A stretch of 64,000 nucleotides of DNA from positions 65,120,293-65,184,292 of the forward strand of contig CM055094.1 of NCBI GenBank assembly GCA_029204225.1, in the 5' to 3' direction. The notes beneath the pieces were generated by a model. The model saw nothing but the letters and a program-made list of their open reading frames with translations. It ran no database searches and was not told the origin of the DNA. The translations under genes were made by a program, and so were the position numbers. Below, in pieces: positions 10,290 to 22,185 of this stretch. Source of the stretch: Diphasiastrum complanatum (taxonomy: Eukaryota > Streptophyta > Lycopodiopsida > Lycopodiales > Lycopodiaceae). Each line of letters starts with the position of its first letter. Position 1 is the first letter of the stretch.

Positions 10290-13200
10290 TTATTGCTATT
10301 TCTCATCCTAAAACTTAAAAAATTGTGCCCCTCTTTCACTCTCTTGGCATCCTATTTTATACCTGTTCTCTCTCTCTCTAGAAAATTCTCTCTTTCTCTA
10401 GAAACTTCTCTTTCTAGAAGTTTCTCTTCTAAAAGCATGTGTTCTACGTGTTCTCTCAGTTCAAGTGCTTTTCAACTGCCCTTCAAAGACATTTTAGGGC
10501 AGACGTGGCCCAACGAGAACGGGGGAATCGCTTTTTCTCTAGAACAGCCTACATTCTCTCTCAGAGGAAGAACGAGGCCCTGATTGGCTACTTACAGAAA
10601 AATCTCAAAGTTTTTGGTCATTCTACACTGCTCTGTATCCAAAGTATGGAACGTAGACATTCTAGGATGATGGAGAATCCGGAGTGTGTTCCGATACAAC
10701 TTAGTTGCTATATGCGCATTTGAAACATTTTCATGTAACTTGCTAATTGAAAATATCACAAATAGCCCTTGAACAAGTTGACTTTTTACGCTGGCAACAA
10801 AAATAGAATAGCAAGAGTTCCTTGAACAAAACATTATCCCAAACCAGGAGACAAGATGATGTTTACAGTATCATCAGACTTATCCAATTAGAAAATTGAG
10901 AAAACAAATATAGAAGAGACAGTTTTATTAAGGGAAGAAAGAAAGAATTTTTATGAGCAAAGGGAAGAAAGAAAAAAAGCATTCTGTCGTGTAGTATTTC
11001 CGTACTTCTAAATATATGTCTTGATCCTCGTTGTGCCTTTAGAGTGTCTAGTATCAAAGCTCTAATCCTTGTGCAATTTTCTTCAGAAAAATAAAAGAAG
11101 CCTTTTCTGAGAATGTAACAGTAGGATCAGATGAGAAGGGTGGTGGTGGTGCCCTGACAACATTAAAAAACACACAGCTGATAACATGTTTTGGAAAGAA
11201 ATTGTTGATGTTGGTGACGTGTATAGCTTTTCTCAAAGGTGGAAAATAAAGGACCTGCAAGAATCATTTCACATAAAAGATATGAAAACTGCCAAAGAGT
11301 TGTTCCTGATCTCTTTTGAGAACTTTGTCAGATCAATCTCCTTATTGCTCAAAAACTCAGAGAATTGCAATAAGGAGCATTAAATCTTTGATGCAATTCT
11401 CTTAATCTTATTGCTGCAAAAACTCACAGAATTGCATGCTCTGTACTGCTGGAAAGCTGGGTAAGAGACCTTTAATCTCATAGTAATATTCTCAAGAATC
11501 TCTCCTTCCACTTGTATAGAACTTTTTGAAGGAAACTAACAAAGCTCTTGCAACACGCAGGTCTTTTCACTGGATGCATTATGGCTCTGTTTGTTGTGCT
11601 TTCCATGATTATTCGAATAAGTGAAAGATATATGTCTGCAAAAGGACCCGAAAACGAGCAGAAAACATATATAGAGACAACTTTTCCTGTTTTCAGGTAA
11701 AATCCTCAATTATCATATTCAAGAGGGTGGCAAAGATTTAAAATCAGCAAAACTTCAGCTACACTCTGTAATTTATATTTTTAAATCAAAACAAAAAGCC
11801 TTACAATCGAATATTTGCATGCATCTTTGGATAAGAAATATTGAGGCAAAGCTTAGGCAATCATTGGCTTTTGTAGTCCTTTCTTTTTTTAAATTCACAG
11901 ATAATCTATCTGTAGCACTCAAAGTGTAGTGACTTTTATGATTTCAGCGTCCTCTGCTTGATACTTCTCCACATGTATATGTACGGCTTGAATGTATATG
12001 CATGGAGGCAAGTTCACATCAACTATGCATTCATATTTGAATTTAAAACTCGAACGGAGCTACAATGTCGTGAAATTCTTCTGGTCTGCACGGGGCTTAC
12101 AACACTTGCTGTGGGCGCTATGGTGATTCATCTTGCGGCATATATGAAAGAAAATTCCAATATATACATTGACCTCATTCCTCTAGCGATATTGATGGTA
12201 TGTGACAAAGCCTTGCATCATGCTCTTTGATCCAACACAGATCGCTTACTGATCACTGTTCTCTTTCAGCCACATGAAGTCTTTTAAATGGCAATCATGC
12301 AAATGAATTGAGTTTCCTGCTTCTAGCAGAATGCTATGCTAAGCATAGCATAAAGCTCAAAAAGTTGTACATTAGGTAGTTTTCAACAAGAAACCGTATT
12401 GCGTCTTTATTAACATTGAAACTACTCATTAGTAATATAAATGTCTCTATTTTTGAGCTGGAATATATCTTTCCAGAATAGCACTCAGCAATATTGTTCA
12501 AAGATTACTGAGTTGCTCCACTACGTTGCTGAAATAGGTCTTCTTTGGAATACTTATCTGCCCTTTTAAGATCCTATATCGATCGAGTCGTTACTTCTTT
12601 CTGCGGTGCATGCTACACATCATATTCTCTCCATTCTATAAGGTATGATCGGTCACCCAGCATATTTTACATTGCTTAAGAAAACGTCATGATTTACTCT
12701 GGTCTGGAGTCAATGTTACAAACTTTTTCTCTGCACATTTTACCTTCCACATAAATCATGATTTGAAATGATAAACACCTGTAAAGCTAAATAGTCATCC
12801 TAAAAACTCGTGTTTTCGACCCACTCTTGAACAATTTGTAGAAACCCAGGACTAGAATCAGAACATGTTGAGTTGCTAGCTTTGTAAACAACCATCCGAT
12901 TGCCTGCCCTGTTGAAAGTTATGAACACAATCGCATCATAGCATAAAGAGCACAAGAAAGCAACTCTTACAAACAAACCCAGAACTATTTATTGCTATAG
13001 AATGTTATGAAGTGTCCCACTACACAAGAACCCTGCACCAAGGCTCTCCCACAAGCACTCAAAATCCAAACCAGATTGCAAAATGATTTCAGACCTGGTC
13101 ACTATTTACTAGACCAAGGTCACCCTTAGCCAGTTACTAAATTGCAAAATTGTTAGCTTAGTTTGATTTGAAGCCCAACAGTATAGAAGCAAAATAATAC

Positions 13201-16200
13201 TACAAAATGTGCTTAGCTCCTCCCTACCAGCAAAATCAGAAGTGATCAACAGTCTGAAAGAACATCAATGGACAAGTTTATGTCTACCACAATACTTTGT
13301 TTCTAAGTTCTTTGGTGTGGCCTCTCAATCACGGTGTTGCTCAACGCAGGTTGTACTGGCAGACTTCTTCCTTGCCGATCAACTAACAAGCCAGGTGTGT
13401 ACTTAGCTGAAATTCTTGTCACGTAGAAAACTCAAAAGTTAGTGTAATGTTAGTTTAAGATAAGCATTAAAGCTTAGATTAGTGTGTTTTTACGATAATA
13501 TAAGGCTAGAAATAAAATCCAAAATTAAATTAAATTAAGTTAAAAACCTTGACCGTTCCATCAATTTTTTCTCAAAGTTTGCCAATTCTTTCCTGTTTCA
13601 AACCATCAATGTATGTACTATGTAGTATGGATCATGATAATAGGTATTAGGTGGGGCTCAAGAGTTCCGATTCTCAATTTAGGATTCAAGATTGATCATT
13701 CCGATCGTTGATTAATCGTAACCTACATTGCCTAAAAAAAACAAATGTTTTTGCCATAATAGAAGGCTAGGAGTAAAATCCACCCCAAAAATAAACCCTA
13801 AAATCATTACGACAATTCTTTCCCGTTTAAAACCATATGTACTATGTAGTATGGATTATGACAATAGCTATTAGGTGGGACTCAAGAGTTTCACCTCTCG
13901 CGTCAAGATTCACAATTGATTGTTGATTGCTTATAATCTACATTGCCTAAACACTAAAAAAGTACTTGCTTTCCCCATGATAGAAGGGTAGAAATAAAGA
14001 TACCCCCCTCCCCCATCTTTCGCTCTCTATAAACTAGTACCGAAAGATTGATGTGATTGCTAACCCAATGCCCAAGCTTTCCACAAACCTGAGTAGGTGA
14101 CGATCTTAGGTGTGCCCTTGGCCATCACTTGCTCATGCAATTGCTTTAAGTTCCCATAGTTGAGATGACCAAACCTCTAGAACCATAAAGAACTTTGATC
14201 ATCCAACTAGTTGCTAAAGAGTTTCTCAAACCCTCTTTCACATGTCTTCTTCTGTCTCAAATTGAAACATGTCCATTGGAGGACACTTCTCTTGTTTGGT
14301 CACTATTTTCCAAGCATCTCACAATAGTTCTTCCATCCAATTTGCTTGTGTCTAGTAAGAGTAATGTCCAATCTCACTCTACCATTTCATAAAGCACGAA
14401 AAATTAAGCTATTTACACTGATGTACAATGCAAGATAAGTTATGCCAATTTGAAAAAGTGCTAGTAAAAAGGATCAATCGACTCTAAAATGGCTGATTCT
14501 TTATCAAAACATTGTATTTTGCGAGAATTTCACCTCCACACACCTCTGAGTGCTAAAGATGCTGAGTTTTGACTTGCCACTGATTGCTACAAGCTTCAAG
14601 TACACTTTTCTCCATCAGTAGATGCTTTCCACCAAAATCCAACATCACTGCGTAGAACTTGGCAAGGGCTCCGCAATCCACAATGGTAAAATAACTTCAG
14701 CAAAGCGATGTGGCGCCTAATCTTTGTAATCAGTCTATTGTGGAGTTCTACGCAGGGAAATGCAGGCTGGAAAAAAAATGTGGCGTCAGTTGCCCAAAAT
14801 TCACTGAATTTGGGTCAAATTTGGCCAAGTTACGTTTCATGGCGGGCTCCACAAACTAGAAAAGGCCAAAAACAATTTCTACCTTGGGTTTAGGCTATAG
14901 ACTCAACTTGAATTTCAGTTTGAATTTTCTTTTTAAAAGTTCTATTATTTTGTGCCATTCTACCTCCACTGGTTCAGCCATCACTTAATTTCTGAAAATG
15001 GTTGAGATTTGATATTTTTCAAGCTCTCCGAATTTGAAAACTTTAAAAATGGCCTTATGTCTCAAAAACACATTAACACATTTCAGGGGCTATTTGATGT
15101 TGTCTCTGATAGTGCCCTAATGTATGGGCTCTGTCCGTGACTTCCCTCAAATGATTGCAGAGAAACAATAATTCTAGACCGTTTTTTGGTCGGTCCCCCT
15201 ACTCACACTCATGCAGAATCTCTAATAACAAGAGTCTTGCACTCTGGTGAATCGTTTTCTATGTTGTCTGATGCTATCACTGCTTAGCAATATAATCACC
15301 TATTTGCTGACAAAGTTTGAGAGCATTCTACTGAGAAACAAGGGGGTGAACCAAGTGTGTCTAGGATGTAAAAATCCCGCTTAAATCAAATTTTTGGATG
15401 CTATTTTCTCTTCACATAACAAAAATCGATTCCGTCCGATGCTACTATCAATCTTTCCTGATCCATGAGCACCATAAAGCCTTCACATGCATGAAACGGA
15501 GCTCTATAGCTCCCAAACAGGCAGTCATAGCTTCTCAAATATTTTTCCGATTTTCTCCACTAGTACCAACCTATAGGAATGGTGCAGATACAGAATCCAT
15601 TCATCCTGTAATCATCCAACATCATCTCCTACTCTGATAGCAATCACACAATCAATCAATACCTATAGCAAAAGCAAGAAAGACACACTAGAGAGAGGAG
15701 CTCATACACACACCACTAGCCTTTACAATGATACAGTCTCATTATCAACATTGATGGTATACACTCTGTGTGGACCATTGGGTTTAGGAAATTCTTGGCA
15801 ATACCCGACCATGTAACTTGACAACCTAAGTCTGCCACAAAATTGATTATAGCTATATACAGCTATCAAGCTTATCATTACGTAGAAACATTTTTGTCTT
15901 CCATCGCGGCCCCCACAAGTTCTTGGTTTGAGTCTCAACAAATCCTTTACAAGTCCCTACATTAGCAGCCGGATTGCTCATCAACAAAGATCAGCACATG
16001 TTTAGATTAGCCACACCGAAATATCGTCTTCAAGAACACAAGAGGCCTTACCCCTAAAAGAACGTGTCTAAATCAATCAGAATTTGAACAAAAGATACAC
16101 TCTTGTCATGCCGTACATCTAAAGGCTTTGGAACCTCAATAGACCAGAAGTAAGAAATAGGTATTATTTCAAGTCATGAATAGGATTAGAGATACTCCAA

Positions 16201-18517
16201 AACAAAACACAACCTGGAGAACCAGAAGAATTAATTAATAGCAAAATTTCCAGAGGAATTAATATGTTCATGACCTGCCGATTCCAACAAACCTGTAGCG
16301 CAAGGCAGTAATAAACTTTTGTGATTGATCTCGACTCACAAGTATCTTTTTCAACCGATTGATCAGAGAAAGCAAAGCTGAAATTGTGTGTCTATGTGGT
16401 CCAATCAGTCATATACATTAGTTGCTACAGTTATTTACAGGGTTTCACTTGTTTTCAGGTACCAATGTTGCGGAACATGGAGTATGTGGCATGCTACTAC
16501 ATAGGAGGCCACTTCAGATCCCATAATTCATATGCTTGTACCAACAACTTACACTATAAGAACTTGGCATACGTCATCTCAGTGATGCCATATTGGTTTC
16601 GTCTCATGCAGGTACCAGCTCATCCCAGTTTTAGCCTAGCATAACCATTCCTGTGCAAGATAGAATTTCCATCCTGGTGTCTTGAACTGTCTTATGCACG
16701 TTAAATAGGCAAATATCTGGATAATTGATTAATATGAGGCCTTCCCAATGCATCACTATGCCTGACAAAATGAATAGAGGCAAAATATTCAGGTATGGTA
16801 ACAATCTGATGTATTGAGGAATGCTAAATAAGCCTTGAGAAATCTTTTTTTTTGCTAGAGGTGAAGATTGGGCATACTTGCCCTCTTCTTCTGCAGTAAA
16901 AGTTACAGTAATTGGCTGCTTGTTTTTAACTAGAAACCTGTAGGCTGTGACAAATGTTGAATGTATATAGATTGGCCAATCTCATACATCTTTTTGCTAC
17001 CAGTGTTTCAGGCGGTGGATTGATGAACATGATAGAGCACATGTTGCAAACGGGGGCAAGTATCTGTCGGCAATGGTAGCTGTTACAGTAAAGCTAAAAT
17101 ATACCAAGGATCAATCTGTTGCCTGGTTTGTGATGCTAATAATCACTTCAACAGTTGCAACAATATACCAGTCATACTGGGATCTTGTAATCGACTGGGG
17201 TTTACTGCAGCCCTATTCTGTGCATAAATGGCTCAGAGATCGACTTATTCTGAAGCACAAGATTGTATATTTCATCTCCATGGTAACGTAGAATCTATCG
17301 ATCCCCTTTTTTCATGTTGTGGTTGTAGGTGTCGAGCACAGTAGAAGAGAAAGCCAACAGTATATAATTTGTGCTAATATTGTGCCTTCAAAAGCCTAAC
17401 GTGAAAACAGTACGCTCTTTCCAAAAAAAACAGGAAAACACTTCCTGGGAGATCTTAAAGCTCTGTAACAGGTGAAAGCACTACATTGCATATATGTGAA
17501 TTACAGCAACACAATGAAAGATATAATTGACAAAACACACATTCACAGCTTGCAATCCAATGATGAACACAAATAGGCAAAAAGTATTACTTGTTGTCCT
17601 ATACGCTTGCCAGGAAAGTAGACTGCCCATTGCCAAAAAAGCCATCTTCTGGCTATACGGCACTAATGCCTGCTATTCTAACCATATGGTCACAAGTTAG
17701 TTATGTAATCGTTGGAATTTCAACCAATCACTTACCGTTTGAAATATTAACGAGCAATAGTGATTGACAAAGCCCTTACTGCAGATAAACCCAGCTTTCT
17801 GTTGATACCCAGTAACATGTATGTAATCAGCAAAAAACTGGTTGCAATCTTTTAAAATTTGCTTACTTCAAATAGGACAATATTTTACAGCAATAGAAAT
17901 AGCCAAACTTCCAAGTTTGGTCTTGAAGCCAAATCATTGATATATGTAGCATGCAACAAAACCACGTATGTTTGAAACATGTGAAATTTAGGGAGAACAT
18001 TCCAATATCCTGTAAAGACTGGCTTGTGTATGCTTGAACAGATCTAGGCATCGACATGTAAAAGTTCATAGTTTATGGCTAATGATAATGTTAGTGCTCT
18101 ACTTACGCCAAAGCAGAGAAGATTTTCAGCAGGACAAGCTTTCTAGAATGGATAAATCATATTGCTGCCACTCTGAATAGTGTAATTTACACTTGCTGAT
18201 ACTTAATCCACGATAGGTGGCACTTCATTCTATTTTCAGCATTCGTTTGAGAAAGGTAAAATTTAACCTTTCTTACCTAAAGAAATAGCCTTTCTACTTA
18301 ACTCTCATTGACTCTATGTTATTTCACTTGGATGGAGCAATGCAGGCACTAAATTTGGTGCTGCGGTTAGCATGGTTGCAATCTGTGACACACGTGCAAT
18401 TTAACGACCTGAACACTCAAGTTACCACCCTCATATTATCAGCTTTGGAGGTTATCCGAAGAGGCCAATGGAACTTTTACAGGTTCATTCCTATCAGATT
18501 CTGTAGTGAAGATGATC

Positions 18518-18571
<54 letters not shown>

Positions 18572-21500
18572 AGCTCTCTTAATATTTTAAAACCCCTCAA
18601 AGCCCTAACCCTAAAAAGACAACCCCACTAGCTAAATCCACATTGAAAAGCCCTATATACTGAGCACGATATTTTACCGGTCATCCTTGAAGTGTACTGA
18701 ATTCTGCAAAAGTTGTCGCTCCAAAAAACTTTACAGGATGCAGTGCCTGCTCATGTGCACTCACGTTCTGTTCAGCCAGCCTGAAGTTTTTCAACTTTTT
18801 GAACATAATTTTGCAAAACAAAGATCAGGCAGATTATAACTTTTGAAAGCGACATGCCAGTAGACTGTGAATCTTGAATCCATTAAAAAATTTCAAAAGC
18901 AAATTATGGCCCAATAAGTCCATAAAGAAGTCAAAAGCAGCTACTTCAGCTTCTAGTAAGTTAAAACGTGTGGGGCAAAAATAAAATAAAACCTAAAATA
19001 GAGTCCCTAGATCTCTCACGCTTGGTAACGGTCGTTCCATTATAACTCAGCCTAACCGTGTTGCCATGATTTTACGGTCCTATTATGCGGTAGAAAGGGT
19101 ATCAAATGTTTACCTCTTGTGAGTGCCAAGGGGGAAGGTCCGAAGGGATTCCCTTCCTGATCTTTCCAATGGGGAACAAGATCATAACATTAGAGCTAAC
19201 GAAGTTGCCATAATTTTACATATTAGGGAACAGACAATTAGAAATGCTAAATTATGGGGAGGGCATTGGGCAGAGTCATAAATGCACCGTGTTTTGATTT
19301 GGGGAATGCTTAAGTAGTGCACTCCATGGGCACCTGCACTGCTGGCCCCACTCCATCGAAGGGCGGTGGATGGAGTTAATGAAAAAAAAATACATCTCTC
19401 CCCTTGGATGGTGTGGACCTGTGCACCAAAGGCATTGCAGGTGCCTCTGAGGTGCACTCTCTAATGAAAGCAAGTTCAAAACTGTGGAAAGAAAATTAAA
19501 AATCATCTCCCAAGCATAAGAAATTGGCAAGGCACTTTCCTTCATAGTCAAACTTTTTTATTTCACCATTTTCCATTTTTATTAGGCATTAATATCCACC
19601 TCTAACTTTTTTACACACTTTTTATGGGCCAAAATCTGCTTCTGCAAACGTTACTGGACTTCAAGGTTCATGATGTGCCAACATGTATCTTTAGATCGTC
19701 ATAATCTGCTTTGCAGCCGTTCTCTACAGTTTCTTGTTTAAAACTTTTTGAAAAAAGCATCCCCGAAATCGTCAAACCTCGCTGCAGCCCCAGTATTCCA
19801 GAGGAATGCTGATCTTTGCTCAATTTAATGCGTTCTGTTACCCGGTGTGAACATAAATAATCCATTTCTGGATACAAATGATACCAAGTATAACATGACG
19901 AAAGATTCTCTCTCAATTCACATCACATTATTGCTATTTTTTGCCTAAGAACCCTAAAAAAATGCGCACTCTCTCTTTGCATGACTATTTCTCTTCCCCC
20001 GAACCCTAATCTCAAAGAAACCAAAACTTGTCGGCTTTTCATCTTTTGCAAAATTTCAGAACACCCATGGTATATATAGGGTTTAAATCAAAATAGCATT
20101 ATGTTGCGAGATAAATTTAAATACACGTGTTCATAAAAACACCTCGTTGGTGATCACCCTAATCAAACGTGAACCAATGAAAAGATTGTGAAACGCGTTT
20201 TCTCCATAACACCCTAACAGCCTACATTCTCTCTTCTCACCCATCCCTCTCTTCTCACCCGTCTCTCTCCCACCATATATGGCCATACCATATATATCTG
20301 TGGCTCTCTCTCCAGCTCTCGCTCTTCTTTCAATCGGACTGCCGCATCATCATCCATATCCTCGATCTCCCTCGCGCTATCTGTTTCCGTCTTCTTTTGC
20401 TCCTCCCCTGCTGTAATGCCATGCTTCATGTTCTCTCTTTAAAATGCACGTCTTTGCTCTTCATCCCCATCTCTACTCACTTTCAGCTACTCATAAATGA
20501 AAATATGCAAAACCCGTTTTGTATATCACTGCTGACATTCCACCGGTAGAGCGATGATCACAAATGCTTCGATCAAACGGCTGCTTGGGGACCACCCTCC
20601 CTTAACGTTTAAATCCGCTATATTAATCCTAAAACAGTATGCTTTTAAGATAATAGCTCTCTCACTCATATCAGGATCTACATTTTTAACAAAGTTTCAT
20701 GAACAGAACCTTTAGCATGGCAGACATTGGTCTCAAACCCTAACTGCTGCGAAAATGCACTGCATCAAAGAAATCCAACAGTGTGCAGAATCAGAATAAT
20801 GAGAAAACAATAAGAAATTGGTTAGATCAAGAACACTAGAATCTGGCCACGGAGTACGTGCAAGAAAGGCCGCGAAAATCTATAGCAGCGCATGCATAGC
20901 AACATCTACATCTTTTCAAATCTCGCTTGAGAATTAGAAACATTTCATTGTAATCCAAATTCTCTCTTGAAAATCTGCTACAATCGCATCGCAGTTCACA
21001 AAACCCTAATTTTTCCACCTAATCCCAATCACTAATATGTGCATGTGGACAGCCAATGACAGGCTGCCACATAGCACACACACATTTCAACATAATGTGC
21101 ATGTGTGCTATGTGGCAGCCCGTCCTCGGCTGTCCACATGAACATTCTACACGAAAGCTCATGTGCTATGTGTCAACATTTCATTGGCTGATTATGAGAA
21201 GAATGATCACCTTAAATTTTGGTTGTAAAATCCACCTGAACATTGTGGAGGTGCGTCCAAAATACAAAGGAAACCTGAGCACTTGGCATTACGTGGGGGG
21301 ACTTCCCTCGAGGGTGTTCCGCTCTGGGAGGGTCCAATGCCCGAGGGCGGGAGCCCGAGGGCTTGTGCCCGAGCAGGGCAGAACGGCCGAGAGGAAGAGG
21401 TCATTCCCCTGCGTAATGTCAATGTGTTGGGGGGGGGCCTACGGTACGGCCGTACGACACCGAGTGTGGACGTTTTTTGTTTTTTTTATGCATTTCTAAT

Positions 21501-21772
21501 GCAAATTTTTTTACATTTTTGTCAATTTTGAGCTTTCTGGTGGAATGTGCATGTGGACAGCCAATGACGGACTGCCACATAGCACACACACATTTCATAA
21601 TGTGCGTGTGCTATGTGGTAGCCTATCATTGGCTGTCCACATGCACATTCCACCTGAAAGTAGTGATTGATGAGATTAGAAGACTGTTCACACGAATTTT
21701 TTCATTGTTAACATTAAGAGTGTTGTATGAAGTCTGATCAAGAGAACTCAAGACAGTTCGTTCATTATGATC

Positions 21773-21811
<39 letters not shown>

Positions 21812-22147
21812 CATGGAGTTTATTAAAGAAAAAACTTCATTAATTTTGGAATTTTTTTGTATGTGGAAGTGCATCATATTATACGTATGATTGGTTACCA
21901 TTCATTTTTACACATCCTAAATGATTGAATTTAATTACTTGAGAATTTTCATTTAAGTGCTAATATCGTATCGTGAACATGAGTTACAAATGAGTCATTC
22001 TATTTTTTGACACTCTTTTGTGAAATTTAAATCAACACATTTATAGAAGGTATTCTTATTAATGAAAAAATTATAATTATCAAGTGCTATTCAAAATTAT
22101 TTCTATATAATGATTGATAATAGATAGACACATAGATAGATAGATAG

Positions 22148-22185
<38 letters not shown>

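Larger units (their letters stand above)
8567..11560 (+). other. PHO1-like intron 2 (3.0 kb)
   Basis: Non-coding with respect to PHO1. It holds a pair of GCTTGCAATTATATAATAGC repeats near 8683 and 8726, a (CT)n tract and, just downstream of that tract, a heat-shock-element-like cluster. The frames at 9497-9679, 9961-10311 and 11186-11383 have no family match. Confidence 0.6.

Noticed and set aside
9961-10311. Open frame ending in a serine-leucine repeat
   Set aside because: Lies in PHO1 intron 2 and its length comes from the (CT)n tract.
11186-11383. 65-codon frame in intron 2
   Set aside because: No match to PHO1 or any other family. The flanking exons join in phase without it.
18316-18582. 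Open frame continuing past PHO1 exon i into a serine-leucine repeat
   Set aside because: The true exon ends at 18482, because splicing there restores the conserved RIENEHLNN junction. The rest is the microsatellite.
21056-21499. 147-codon frame through the foldback cluster
   Set aside because: It reads through hairpin arms and the GC-rich insert, and is interpreted better as transposon DNA.
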